Assembly: GCA_013138965.1 (NCBI GenBank)
Contig: WTBT01000005.1
Coordinates: 1 to 64,000, forward strand
Direction: 5' to 3'
Length of the DNA: 64,000 bases
Source: Candidatus Aegiribacteria sp.
GTDB taxonomy: Bacteria > Fermentibacterota > Fermentibacteria > Fermentibacterales > JCC-6
Shown: one piece after another, positions 46,864 through 55,959 of the stretch
Layout of the letters: every line of letters starts with the position of its first letter
Position numbering within the stretch: position 1 is the first letter of the stretch
Position numbers and translations under genes: made by a program
Notes under the pieces: generated by a model
Seen by the model: the letters and a program-made list of their open reading frames with translations, nothing else
Database searches by the model: none
Told to the model about the DNA's origin: nothing

Positions 46864-49332
46864 TCAATTAAGTTGACCGTTCCCGTTCACCCCGCTTTCA
46901 TCCTCCCCGGAAATCTTTTCTTCAATGAGCCGTAGCGCACGTTCGGCCGCGGACCTCACGTCAAGCGTGTGGTCCTGTACAAGTTCCTCCAGAGTCTCAA
47001 TAGCGCCGGCATCGCAGATTTCCCCGATCGAAACTGCGACTTCCCGTCTTACTCTGTCTGCCGCATCCCCGACCAACGGCAGTATGACCGTGAGTGATTC
47101 AGGGTTTCCTATTTTCCCCAGCGCCTTTACAATTCCTGTTGTCAGGCCTGTAGAGATACTGTCGCCCGGACATGCCAGCATTCGCTCAAGTGGAATTCTC
47201 GCCCTGTCGTCCTCGAGTTTTCCGAGAAAATAAATCAGATTCCCTCCGTTCCTGACCGGTATGCTGTCAATTCTATTCAGCATATTCAGCATAAGTTCCA
47301 TTGAAATGTCGATATTCTCGCTGAACACTTTTTCCATGGCCCGGCTTGAAAGGCCGCTAAGGGTTCCCATATGATCCTCCATCAGATACCGTACCGCCTC
47401 TTCTCCCCTTGATGCCAGCTCCTCGCGGTGGGCGTTGACCTTTTCATTGTTGGGGCCGACAGCCCATTCCGAAGCAATGGAAAACAGCGAATCAAGTTCA
47501 AGTGATTCGGGGTCGCCGATGGGGTCCTGGGGATCAAGCCCTCCCGGAGTCAGTTTAGGAAGATCGACGCCGACACCGTATTCCCGATTCAGCCAGCGGG
47601 TTGAATCGGAGCCGGAGCCGAGGTAAATATCATGATCGGCCAGGTCAATGAATACTCCCGCTCCAGAGGATCCTCTTGCCCACCGGGCTTCACCCTGTCC
47701 TCCTCCCCTCGCGCAATACGTATCATCCCCCTCTATATCGATGAAGATAGACGCGGAATTCGTCAGGGAGAGGGACTGCCCCCCGCCTGCGCAGTACCAG
47801 TCATTCCCGCCGCCGTCAAGAAGAAACCCTGTGGAAAGATCATGGGCGCTTCCCTGGGCCGGCCCGTTTCTCGAGAAGTAACTGTCGTCACCGTCTCCGT
47901 CCCACAGGCACCCGGACGCAAGATGAATCCCGGATCCCTGGCTGTACTGGGCTGCCTGGTAGGTATCCTGTCCCCCCTGGTCATACAGCATTCCCAGGCT
48001 GTAGAAGTATGAGCATCCCTGACCGAATACTTCTGCCCTGTAAGTATCGTTACCCTCTCCGAAGTCCGCCAGAAGCCCGATGCCTCCGGCTATGAGGGGC
48101 CTCAGTCCCATTCCGAAACCCTGTGACATGGCCTGATTGTCATCCGGCAGCAGTGGTTCATGGGAGTACCTGAATCCGGCCAGTGAACAGTCACTGCCAT
48201 CCATATCAACCAGGATTCCCATGCCTGAAGGCCCTCCGAACCCCTGTCCGAACATATCGACCTGTCTGAAATCATCTCCGGAACCGTCGAACAGGATCCC
48301 CATGCCCAGGCAACCGGCTCCCTGGCTGAACGTGCCGCTTCTGAAATAGTCTTCACCCTGAAGATCAATAAGAAAGCCTAAACCCATCAATCCTGCCCCC
48401 TGTGAAAAATCCTCAGCCCTGTATGAATCATTCCCTTCAAGGTCAATCACTCCCCCCAGTCCCATAAGGCCGCATCCCTGGCTGACCGGAGAAGCGCTTG
48501 AATAGGTATCGTCTCCATAGAGGTCTATCACCACGGCAATTCTTTTTCCCGCAGGTCCTGCAGCCCCTCCTAAACCATCTCCATAGAAATCGTTTCCACC
48601 AATGTCGATGATAAGCTCAAATGGACAATCCTCCGTGTATATGTTATTTCCTCTTCCTCCTATCACCCATCTGACAGGACCGTCCCAACAGAACGATGCT
48701 GTAGTTCCATAGACACCCGGAAGCGTAACTGCTAATTCGTTAGGCCATTGTGCTTCCCGAAGAGCTTTTGCAGCAGCTACGAGTTCATCAAGCGGTATGC
48801 TTACATCGAAATGGCATGCTTCAAAGAGCGCGGCAAGCGTATCCATTTCCATATCACCATTCGGAAAAGATTCCACGCCCCAGGTCTGAACAATCGAATC
48901 CCAGTCAAGAGGATCGTTCTCGTTCAGCCAGACAGCGGGAATTACAGTAGTAAGTGAATCCACCATCTTCCGCCCCATACTTTCCATCATATTCTGCATA
49001 AGGGAATCGGCTTCCTCAAGCAGACCTATGATTGCAGTAAGCGCTTCCCTGCCGGTTTCATCCGATTCCAGAAGCCTGTAATCTGTCAGCATCTCGAGAT
49101 GTTCTTCAAGGATCAGAGGAATTTCCTCAACGTGCTGAATGGCCCTTAATACTGTCGAGTCAGCGAGGTGAACCCCCGTTGCCCAGTGTCTGTCAAAATC
49201 CAGCTGTTCTCTGGTCAGGTTCAGTGTGTCCATGGCGAGCGTCATGGCGGAGTCCGCTGAGGGCGGCCATGGGTCTCCGGGCTGCAGCCCGGAAAAGAGT
49301 ACTGCGGAAATAAGCATGATAACTGTTGTCAT
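46864..49332 (-). CDS. Exported G-N/D-D-x-Y repeat protein with HEAT-like C-terminus
   Basis: An 822-residue protein with an N-terminal export signal (TTVIMLISAVLFSGLQPG), a helical first part (about 20-220), then about twelve tandem repeats (about 245-610) of 30-33 residues built on G-(N/D/E/Q)-D-x-Y-x(6-8)-Q-G-x-G-x(3)-G-x-(G)-x-L-x-D, for example GNDSYRAEDFSQGAGLMGLG. The regular Asp, Gly and aromatic positions suggest a beta-solenoid, perhaps calcium-binding. The C-terminal 170 residues have HEAT-like helical repeats (VVKALGKIGNPESLTVIL-type). I recognise no named family for the repeat. GTGAAAGG precedes ATG 49332. Confidence 0.75.
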   Translation of the reverse strand: MTTVIMLISAVLFSGLQPGDPWPPSADSAMTLAMDTLNLTREQLDFDRHWATGVHLADSTVLRAIQHVEEIPLILEEHLEMLTDYRLLESDETGREALTAIIGLLEEADSLMQNMMESMGRKMVDSLTTVIPAVWLNENDPLDWDSIVQTWGVESFPNGDMEMDTLAALFEACHFDVSIPLDELVAAAKALREAQWPNELAVTLPGVYGTTASFCWDGPVRWVIGGRGNNIYTEDCPFELIIDIGGNDFYGDGLGGAAGPAGKRIAVVIDLYGDDTYSSASPVSQGCGLMGLGGVIDLEGNDSYRAEDFSQGAGLMGLGFLIDLQGEDYFRSGTFSQGAGCLGMGILFDGSGDDFRQVDMFGQGFGGPSGMGILVDMDGSDCSLAGFRYSHEPLLPDDNQAMSQGFGMGLRPLIAGGIGLLADFGEGNDTYRAEVFGQGCSYFYSLGMLYDQGGQDTYQAAQYSQGSGIHLASGCLWDGDGDDSYFSRNGPAQGSAHDLSTGFLLDGGGNDWYCAGGGQSLSLTNSASIFIDIEGDDTYCARGGGQGEARWARGSSGAGVFIDLADHDIYLGSGSDSTRWLNREYGVGVDLPKLTPGGLDPQDPIGDPESLELDSLFSIASEWAVGPNNEKVNAHREELASRGEEAVRYLMEDHMGTLSGLSSRAMEKVFSENIDISMELMLNMLNRIDSIPVRNGGNLIYFLGKLEDDRARIPLERMLACPGDSISTGLTTGIVKALGKIGNPESLTVILPLVGDAADRVRREVAVSIGEICDAGAIETLEELVQDHTLDVRSAAERALRLIEEKISGEDESGVNGNGQLN

Positions 49333-49452
49333 TGTAATTACCTTTCACATGTTTATCGATATGCTCTGTATCTGCCTGAGATAACCATACGGGAAGATTT
49401 GAACAAGCCTTCAGGTTTGACGATGAAATACATCGTTCATAGTTTTGATTCT

Positions 49453-49535
49453 GGATTGGGGGTGGCCCGGAAATTCCGGGCCTGAGAATCTGACCCCTTG
49501 AACTTGACCCGGGTAATGCCGGCGTAAGAAAATCC
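49453..49535 (+). promoter_or_regulatory. TPP riboswitch
   Basis: A THI-box element: helix P3-like GGCCCGG/CCGGGCC (49464-49482), the conserved CTGAGA (49482-49487), then ACCCCTTGAACTTGACCCGG and GTAATGCCGGCGTA. The closing stem is GGATT (49453-49457) with AATCC (49531-49535), directly next to the ribosome binding site GGAGG (49536-49540). Ligand-stabilised closing of this stem would hinder translation of thiE, so control at the level of translation is likely. Confidence 0.93.
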
Positions 49536-49545
49536 GGAGGTTTTC

Positions 49546-50169
49546 GTGAACCATGAACAGCTTTCGCTGTATCTTGTAACCGACCCTGTCCTCTGCGGCA
49601 GCAGGGGGGTGGAGGAAACCTGCAGGCTTGCCCTTGAAGCAGGAGTTGGTGCCCTGCAGCTCCGGGACAAGAATGCTTCCACCCGTGAGCTGATTCAGAT
49701 GGCGGTTATCCTGCGAAATCTCTGCAGAAAGCATGGTGCGCTGTTTATCGTGAATGACAGGATTGACGTTGCCATGGCGGTCGGGGCCGACGGAGTTCAT
49801 CTGGGACAGGATGATATGCCTGTTTTCCTGGCCAGAAAATTTCTGGGGCCCGATGCCGTGATAGGAGCATCCGCCAGATCGCCCCGAGAGGCTGAATCCG
49901 CATGGAGGGAGGGGGCCGATTATATAGCGGCGAATCTTATCTTCCCCACGGACACGAAGGCCGATCTTCCCGAACCTCTGGGAACTGAAGCCATAGCGGA
50001 ACTGAAAAAGGCTTCCCCTCTGCCCCTTGTTGCAATAGGAGGAATAAATCCATCCAATGCGGATATAGTCCGGGAAGCGGGCGCTGACGGTATTGCCGTT
50101 GTGTCGGCAATTATGGCGGCAGAGGATGTACAGGAGGTGGTCAGGGCTTTTCTGAGTGGAGCAGAGTAA
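49546..50169 (+). CDS. thiE: Thiamine phosphate synthase ThiE
   Basis: A 207-residue TIM-barrel ThiE: LSLYLVTDPVLC, GALQLRDKNASTRELI, FIVNDRIDVAMAVGADGVHLGQDDMP, VIGASARSPREA and LPLVAIGGINPSNA are the family motifs and all are intact. It joins HMP-pyrophosphate and thiazole phosphate to thiamine phosphate. The start is GTG 49546 with GGAGG five bases upstream; the nearby ATG is out of frame. It follows a TPP riboswitch and precedes thi4. Confidence 0.96.
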   Translation: MNHEQLSLYLVTDPVLCGSRGVEETCRLALEAGVGALQLRDKNASTRELIQMAVILRNLCRKHGALFIVNDRIDVAMAVGADGVHLGQDDMPVFLARKFLGPDAVIGASARSPREAESAWREGADYIAANLIFPTDTKADLPEPLGTEAIAELKKASPLPLVAIGGINPSNADIVREAGADGIAVVSAIMAAEDVQEVVRAFLSGAE

Positions 50170-50201
50170 ATCTTTTTGAACATGAGACATTACAATACGG
50201 A

Positions 50202-50999
50202 ATGGAGATTTCCTTGAGCAAGTTAAATGATGTTGAAATAACCAGGGCTATTATAGATACTTATATGAGCACCCTGCTCGACAATCTTGAGCTGGATGTG
50301 GCGATTGCAGGAGGCGGTCCAGCGGGGCTGACTGCCGCAAGGGAACTGGCTCTGAGGGGTCATAAAGTGGCTCTTTTCGACAGGAAGCTTTCACCCGGGG
50401 GCGGCATGTGGGGTGGAGGAATGGGCTTCAACGTAATCGTTGTCCAGGAGGAGGGGAAAAGTATTCTCGAGGAACTTGGAGTGAGAACATCGCTTTACTC
50501 TCCCGGTTACTTCACAGCTAATTCAGTTGAATCCATCGCCACTCTTATAGCTGAGGCCTGCAGGGCTGGTGTATCCATTTTCAACCTTTTCTCAGTGGAA
50601 GATGTAATGATAGATCCTGACAGGATTACCGGTGTGGTGGTTACCTCCAGCCCTATTGAAATTGCCGGCCTTCATGTGGATCCCGTGTGTGTCTCCGCGA
50701 AATACGTAATCGAAGCCACCGGTCATCCACTTGAGGTTCTGCACACTGTTATTGAAAAAACCGGTTTTGGACTGAGAACTCCTTCGGGCGGCATAGAGGG
50801 AGAAAGGTCCATGAATGCGGATATGGGAGAGAGAGCTCTGGCGGAAAATACCATTGAAATCGTGCCCGGCCTTTTTGTTGCCGGCATGGCCGCGAACGCA
50901 GCCATGGGCGCTCATCGAATGGGACCGGTATTCGGAGGGATGCTTCTGTCAGGGAAAATTGCGGCGGAGAAAATCCATACGCTTCTGTCGGGGACGTAG
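50202..50999 (+). CDS. thi4: THI4-type thiazole synthase, histidine (sulfide-dependent) form
   Basis: A 265-residue THI4 family protein: dinucleotide motif AIAGGGPAGLTAA (residues 35-47), PGGGMWGGGMGFNVI, and the C-terminal VAGMAANAAMGAHRMGPVFGGML. In yeast THI4 a Cys donates its sulfur once per protein molecule; here the matching position in IAGLHVDPV is His158, as in archaeal THI4 proteins that use free sulfide and turn over many times, mainly in anoxic settings. It makes the thiazole half used by ThiE. A TTG at 50214, with GGAG upstream, is an alternative start to ATG 50202. Confidence 0.93.
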   Translation: MEISLSKLNDVEITRAIIDTYMSTLLDNLELDVAIAGGGPAGLTAARELALRGHKVALFDRKLSPGGGMWGGGMGFNVIVVQEEGKSILEELGVRTSLYSPGYFTANSVESIATLIAEACRAGVSIFNLFSVEDVMIDPDRITGVVVTSSPIEIAGLHVDPVCVSAKYVIEATGHPLEVLHTVIEKTGFGLRTPSGGIEGERSMNADMGERALAENTIEIVPGLFVAGMAANAAMGAHRMGPVFGGMLLSGKIAAEKIHTLLSGT

Positions 51000-51050
51000 C
51001 ACACTTCTTCAACTTATGGGTGTTATTAATAAGATATTATAAATATAATA

Positions 51051-52022
51051 CTAAAGTTCAAAATCGATTCCCGGGAGGTAGCTGTCAGGAGATGTTACCG
51101 GGTCCTGAACCCATCCGTTCTCAAACCCCAGTTCCTCGAGTATTTCCAGCGCCTCCGAGTATTCCTCCGGCCTGAGTTTTCTTGCGAGTGGAGGAAAACT
51201 GCGGGCTTTGTGAGCGGGATAGTACTGGGACATGAGGCTTACAAAGACATCATTGCCAAGCTCTTCGGCTATGAATCGGAGAACATCCCCGGTTCCTGCG
51301 ATCCCGCCCGGCAGCACAAGGAGACGGATTATCAGCCCGCGTACGGCCGTTCCCGACGGATCGGTCAGGAGGGTTCCCACCTGCCTGTACATCTCCCGGA
51401 TGGATTTCCTGGCGGTTTCAGGATAATCCGGAGCATCGGAGTAGATATATCCGTATTCGCTGTTCCAGTACTTGAAATCGGGAAGGTATATATCCACCAT
51501 GCCATCAAGCAGCGAAAGCAATTCCATGGAATCGTATCCGTTGGTATTGTAGATGACCGGCAGACTGAAGCCCCTCTCCGCTGCCAGGTTCAGAGCTTCG
51601 AATATCTGAGGAGCGTAATGAGTAGGGGATACGAAACCAGCCGTGGGGCATCCCTGCTTCTGAAAACGAAGTAGTTTTTCTGCAATCTCAGCGGTGGAAA
51701 TGCTCCAGTCGGAACCGGTATTGCCTTCAGGCTGGCTGATTGAGTGGTTCTGGCAGAAGACGCATTTCATGTTGCATCTTCCCAGGAAGATATTTCCCAC
51801 GCCGAAACCCCCGGTAAGAACCGGCTCTTCTCCCCTGTGCAGGCAGGAAGAAGCTACTTCAAGGAGTTTTCCCGCCCCACAGTAGCCTCTTTCCCCGGCC
51901 AGCCGGTTTACCCCGCATCTTCGGCCGCACAGCCTGCACTCGAAAAGAAGTTCGTTCAGATCTCGAACTCTTGCAGCAAGCTCTCCCTTTTCGAGTAACT
52001 CCAAGTATCCAGGTTTGTACAT
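51051..52022 (-). CDS. Radical SAM protein, PflA-like
   Basis: A 323-residue radical SAM protein with the cluster motif RCNMKCVFCQN (C-x3-C-x2-C). Before it lies a Cys-rich segment CRLCGRRCGVNRLAGERGYC, which can hold another metal site. The order and the segments GNIFLGRCNMKCVFCQNHSIS and FVSPTHYAPQI place it near the pyruvate formate-lyase activating enzyme-like group (YjjW/COG1313-like). The target is not known and no glycyl radical enzyme is encoded in the window. It overlaps the ABC exporter gene as TAATG, so it belongs to that operon. Confidence 0.85.
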   Translation of the reverse strand: MYKPGYLELLEKGELAARVRDLNELLFECRLCGRRCGVNRLAGERGYCGAGKLLEVASSCLHRGEEPVLTGGFGVGNIFLGRCNMKCVFCQNHSISQPEGNTGSDWSISTAEIAEKLLRFQKQGCPTAGFVSPTHYAPQIFEALNLAAERGFSLPVIYNTNGYDSMELLSLLDGMVDIYLPDFKYWNSEYGYIYSDAPDYPETARKSIREMYRQVGTLLTDPSGTAVRGLIIRLLVLPGGIAGTGDVLRFIAEELGNDVFVSLMSQYYPAHKARSFPPLARKLRPEEYSEALEILEELGFENGWVQDPVTSPDSYLPGIDFEL

Positions 52023-53755
52023 TATTCCATTTCCGCCGCAAGGACCAACCGGTAGAGCCTGTTGTCTCTGAGAAGATTCTCATGAGTATCGAAAGCCTTC
52101 ATCTTTCCTTCATGAACGAAAATCACCTTGTCACTCCTTCTGACGGTTGACTGTCTGTGAGAAACAACAAGTATCAGAGCATCCTTTCTGGCCTCCGCGA
52201 GCTCCTGCCAGAACGCCTCTTCCTTTTCCGCGTCCAGCGCGGCCGTACAGTCGTCGAATAGGAACAGGGAGGGGTTCCCCGCAAGCGCACGCGCGATCGC
52301 GATACGCTGCTTCTGCCCGCCGCTGACTCCAACACCGCCCTGACCAAGCACTGTTTCCACACCGGCTTCAAGTTCGGTTCCATCCAACCCTGCTATCCGC
52401 AGCGAATCCGCTACAACTTCATCGGAAATCTCCCTGCTCAGTCTGACATTCTCTCCAACCGATTCGCTGAAGAGAACAGATTCCTGCGGCACATAGCCGG
52501 TTTCGGAGATAAGGTATTCTTCCGACAGCTCGTTCAGATCTGTTCCGTTGTACAGAATTCTTCCTTCGGTGCATGGAAGCTGGCCTGTCAGGATCTTCAG
52601 TACAGTGGATTTCCCGCTTCCAACCTCACCTACGAGCGCGAACATCCCCGGGCTGCCAAGCTGGACATCAAGCCCGGTAATCCCCGCTTCGGTTCCGGAG
52701 TATCTGAAACCTGCCGATTCCATTTTCAGGCTTGAGACTGCGCCTTCTCCTTCGACACCTTCCCTTTCGGAAGCATCGGGGAAATTCAGAATTTCTTTCT
52801 CTCTGTCTATTGATGCAAAAGCCTGCCTCGATGTTACAAAGAGGTTGGGAATGTCCATCATTGGCGCAAGAAGCATATCGAGATAAACGTAGAAAGCGTA
52901 AAATTCCCCTATGCCGATGCGGTTCCAGATAACGAAGACCCCCCCGACGCACATAACCGTTACTTTCCCCATCTGGCCGATGACACTGTATACTCCATGA
53001 AGAATCATGATCAGCCTGGTTATGGAAAGGTCTATATCCAGCCTTTCATCAAGCAGGCCTCTGAGCCTTCCGGCCTGCCCTTCCTCGGCATTGTAGGCCT
53101 TGATTATGGGAATGCCGGCAAATGTGCTGTCCAGAAGGTTGCCGGTATGACTCGTGGCTTTTCTGCTTTCCTCGACCCTTCTGCCCAGCCTGTTCTCTAC
53201 CCGGGTAAATATCAGGAACATCACCGGAAGAGGAACCAGCGCTATCAGCGTCAATTCCCAACTCATTAAGAACATCACGCCAAGGCAGAAAACCAGTCTT
53301 GATGATGATTCAAGCGCTCTGAAAACCGCAGAGCAGCTGAACCAGGCTATTCGCGGATAGTCTACGATATCATCGGTAAGCCTGGTAGTAAGATCTCCTG
53401 GTCTGAAAGTATTCCAGAACCTGTAATCCTTTTTCATCAGGCTGGCGAAAATCCGGTCTCTTATATCAAGTCCTAGCTTGCTGTTAAGCCAGGCCCTTGC
53501 CCCGGGATACAAACCAGAGATGAACCTGGCAAAAGCCAGTACTGCAAGAACTATTACGATCTTTCGAAATTCGCTGCTGCTTCCCGCGGAGTCCAGAATC
53601 TGCTGTACATTATCCAGCAGATAGCGGAAGACCAGGGGGAAACTCAATGCTACGGCACTGGATATCAGAGTGAAGAACACCAGAACGACAAGATGTTTCT
53701 TATGAGGTTTCCAGAAGCCTATTATCCATTTCAGATATCCTCGGTACTCAGGCAT
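52022..53755 (-). CDS. ABC exporter half-transporter, degenerate-site subunit
   Basis: A 577-residue fused membrane-ATPase protein (six membrane helices, then one ATPase domain). Walker A is VGEVGSGKST, the signature is canonical VSGGQKQR, but after Walker B the catalytic Glu is replaced by Asp (LFLFDDCTAALD). The start at 53755 overlaps the upstream half-transporter by eight bases; an open frame to 53806 lies inside that gene. Together they form a heterodimer with one full and one degenerate ATP site, as known for TM287/288-type exporters. Substrate unknown. Confidence 0.9.
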   Translation of the reverse strand: MPEYRGYLKWIIGFWKPHKKHLVVLVFFTLISSAVALSFPLVFRYLLDNVQQILDSAGSSSEFRKIVIVLAVLAFARFISGLYPGARAWLNSKLGLDIRDRIFASLMKKDYRFWNTFRPGDLTTRLTDDIVDYPRIAWFSCSAVFRALESSSRLVFCLGVMFLMSWELTLIALVPLPVMFLIFTRVENRLGRRVEESRKATSHTGNLLDSTFAGIPIIKAYNAEEGQAGRLRGLLDERLDIDLSITRLIMILHGVYSVIGQMGKVTVMCVGGVFVIWNRIGIGEFYAFYVYLDMLLAPMMDIPNLFVTSRQAFASIDREKEILNFPDASEREGVEGEGAVSSLKMESAGFRYSGTEAGITGLDVQLGSPGMFALVGEVGSGKSTVLKILTGQLPCTEGRILYNGTDLNELSEEYLISETGYVPQESVLFSESVGENVRLSREISDEVVADSLRIAGLDGTELEAGVETVLGQGGVGVSGGQKQRIAIARALAGNPSLFLFDDCTAALDAEKEEAFWQELAEARKDALILVVSHRQSTVRRSDKVIFVHEGKMKAFDTHENLLRDNRLYRLVLAAEME

Positions 53756-55541
53756 TTGAAACCCCCAGCAGCTGCAGACGGCACAGGCCGGCATAAATAC
53801 CTTCATGTCTCAGGAGATCTTCATGTGTCCCCTCTTCCGCTATTACCCCGTGCTGCACAACCAGAATCTTTGAAGCATGGGTAACGGTGCTCAGACGGTG
53901 GGCGACCACCAGCGCGGTCCTGTTCCTGACTATAAGATCCGTTGATCTCTGAATCCGTTTCTCCGTTCCGGGGTCAACCGATGAAGTGGCTTCATCCAGA
54001 ACAAGTATCTCGGGCTCCTTAAGGACTGCTCTGGCATAGTTGATGATCTGACGCTGGCCCATTGAAATATTCAGGCCGCCTTCGCTTATGCTGCCACCCA
54101 GCCCTCCTGGAATGACTTCCAGAATGTCTTCGGCTTCTATGATCTTCAAAGCTTTTATCTGGCTGGCTGCGGATATTCCTTCCCTGAAAACCGTCAGGTT
54201 CTCGGAAAGAGTTCCTGAGAACAGGTTCACATTCTGAAGAACAAGTCCCAGCCTGTTCCTCCAGACATTCAGGCGGAACTCCCTGATATCGATGCCGTCG
54301 ATGGTGATTCTGCCTTCCGTAGGCTCGTAGAATCTCATCAGCAGGCTCACAATTGTGCTTTTGCCGCCTCCGCTGGAACCTACGAGAGCAACCATGCTGC
54401 CCCTCGCTACTGAAAAGTTTACATTCTTCAGAACCCACTTGCCTTCGGGATATCTGAACCAGATGCCTTCAAAACGGATCTCTTTCCATTCTTCAGGGAA
54501 ATCTCCATCATCCAGATGACCATCCGGTGTAAGGGTTTCCGTGGCGAGAATATCAAAGAGCCTCTCCGCGGAAGCTGCTGCCCGCTGAACCATGTTCAGT
54601 GTCTCGGAAAACATCACAACCGGCCCGAAAAGGCGCCTTGTATACTCAACGAACATGACCACTGTACCTATACTTACCGCACCGGTGATAACTCCGGCCC
54701 TGCCGGAAAGAAGGATAACGATAACGGCAAGTATCTCGCAGCTGCCCAGGAAACTCCAGAATCCGTATTCCCAGAAGTAGGCCTTAACTTCCCTGTCAAG
54801 AAAGCGCTCTCCCTCGACATGAATCTTCAGCGATGCCATCCCTGTCGCGCCGAACACCTGAAGAACCGGAACCGATCTCACATACTCGGCTATGAACCCT
54901 GATATCCGTGCGTAGGCTGACCTTACCTTTCTGTAGAGTTTCCTCATTTTTTTCAGTACCGGTACCGTTACCAGCGCCACGGGCAATAAAAGGATTATGA
55001 TCCATTTTGTTATTTCAGCGTCGGCCGCGAACATTATCCCCAGCGTTCCGAAGACCATCGCCATATTTCTGAGCAGCGCCATCGAAACATCGCTGAACAG
55101 CATCCGAACCCGTTCCGAATCGCTTTCGACCCTCGCCATTAGTTTCCCGGTAGGATTCTTGTCAAAAAATGAAAGGGAAAGGGAAAGCATATGACGGAAA
55201 ACCTTCTCCTTCAGATCCCTTACCACCGAAAGCCCTACTTTTGTGGTGATCATCACCTGCAGATAGGACATTGCCATGGCAAACGAGAATGTTCCGGCAA
55301 ACAGAAGGGAATAGAATACGATGTCTCGCACCGATTTGTCGGGAATTGCGGTATCGATAACCATCCGGAGGATAAGAGGCCCAGCAAGCTCTCCCGCGAC
55401 GGACAGGAACAGCAGGACAGTTGCGATCGCAAAGGATTTTTTATGCGGCTTAAGGAAGGGATAGATCTTCCTCAAAACACCAAAGGTGGATGTTTTCCTG
55501 ATCGAAGAATCATCGTATGTGTCGTCAAAGTGAATGTGCAT
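53748..55541 (-). CDS. ABC exporter half-transporter, catalytic-site subunit
   Basis: A 597-residue half-transporter: six membrane helices (from FAIATVLLFLSVAGELAGPL) and an ATPase domain with Walker A VGSSGGGKST and Walker B ILVLDEATSSVD (catalytic Glu kept), but an altered signature, NISMGQRQ in place of LSGGQ. This complements its partner exactly: the normal Walker B pairs with the partner's normal signature, and the altered signature with the partner's Asp site. Multidrug, lipid or peptide export is possible. Confidence 0.92.
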   Translation of the reverse strand: MHIHFDDTYDDSSIRKTSTFGVLRKIYPFLKPHKKSFAIATVLLFLSVAGELAGPLILRMVIDTAIPDKSVRDIVFYSLLFAGTFSFAMAMSYLQVMITTKVGLSVVRDLKEKVFRHMLSLSLSFFDKNPTGKLMARVESDSERVRMLFSDVSMALLRNMAMVFGTLGIMFAADAEITKWIIILLLPVALVTVPVLKKMRKLYRKVRSAYARISGFIAEYVRSVPVLQVFGATGMASLKIHVEGERFLDREVKAYFWEYGFWSFLGSCEILAVIVILLSGRAGVITGAVSIGTVVMFVEYTRRLFGPVVMFSETLNMVQRAAASAERLFDILATETLTPDGHLDDGDFPEEWKEIRFEGIWFRYPEGKWVLKNVNFSVARGSMVALVGSSGGGKSTIVSLLMRFYEPTEGRITIDGIDIREFRLNVWRNRLGLVLQNVNLFSGTLSENLTVFREGISAASQIKALKIIEAEDILEVIPGGLGGSISEGGLNISMGQRQIINYARAVLKEPEILVLDEATSSVDPGTEKRIQRSTDLIVRNRTALVVAHRLSTVTHASKILVVQHGVIAEEGTHEDLLRHEGIYAGLCRLQLLGVSNA

Positions 55542-55658
55542 CTCATTATTCCTGTAAAACCGGGTTAACCCGGGATCAATATCTGTTCTTGAAACTTATT
55601 AAAGTCTGCCCCGCTGCAGAGCAGAAGGTTTCTGGATTACTGAAACAGTCTTTTGATC
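55542..55658. other. Upstream region of the ABC exporter operon
   Basis: No gene. This should contain the promoter of the exporter/radical SAM operon. The foldback element follows immediately. Confidence 0.4.
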
Positions 55659-55823
55659 TTAGGAGCGCGTCCGACAATAAAGCATCGGCATAAAACCCAC
55701 ACAGCTGGCTATAATACTCGTAGATTATCGTCAAATACATCCAGTATTCTCCTCAAATCTACGAGCATTCTATCTCAGCTGTGAGAATCTTCTGCTCAAT
55801 GCCTATTATCAGACACACTCCTA
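55659..55823. mobile_element. 165-bp foldback element (MITE-like)
   Basis: The two halves are inverted copies. The left end AGGAGCGCGTCCGACAATA (from 55661) pairs with the right end reading, on the other strand, AGGAGTGTGTCTGATAATA (ending near 55821), differing only by C/T. Matching continues inward through ACAGCTG and a perfect inner pair CTCGTAGATT / AATCTACGAG, so arms of about 65 bases can fold on each other. It has no coding capacity. The ends resemble terminal repeats of DDE transposons, but no parent element is in the window. The flanking 55824-55959 is AT-rich and empty. Confidence 0.8.
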
Positions 55824-55959
55824 GTCATAATGGTGCCCTTCGATTCGATTGAGTACGATTAAATATTCACTATTTTCAGAATGTCAAGGAACGAAGGCAT
55901 CCTGTTTATTCTAATCTATGAATTATTATGAATATTTTGTATTAATAATGTAATAATGC

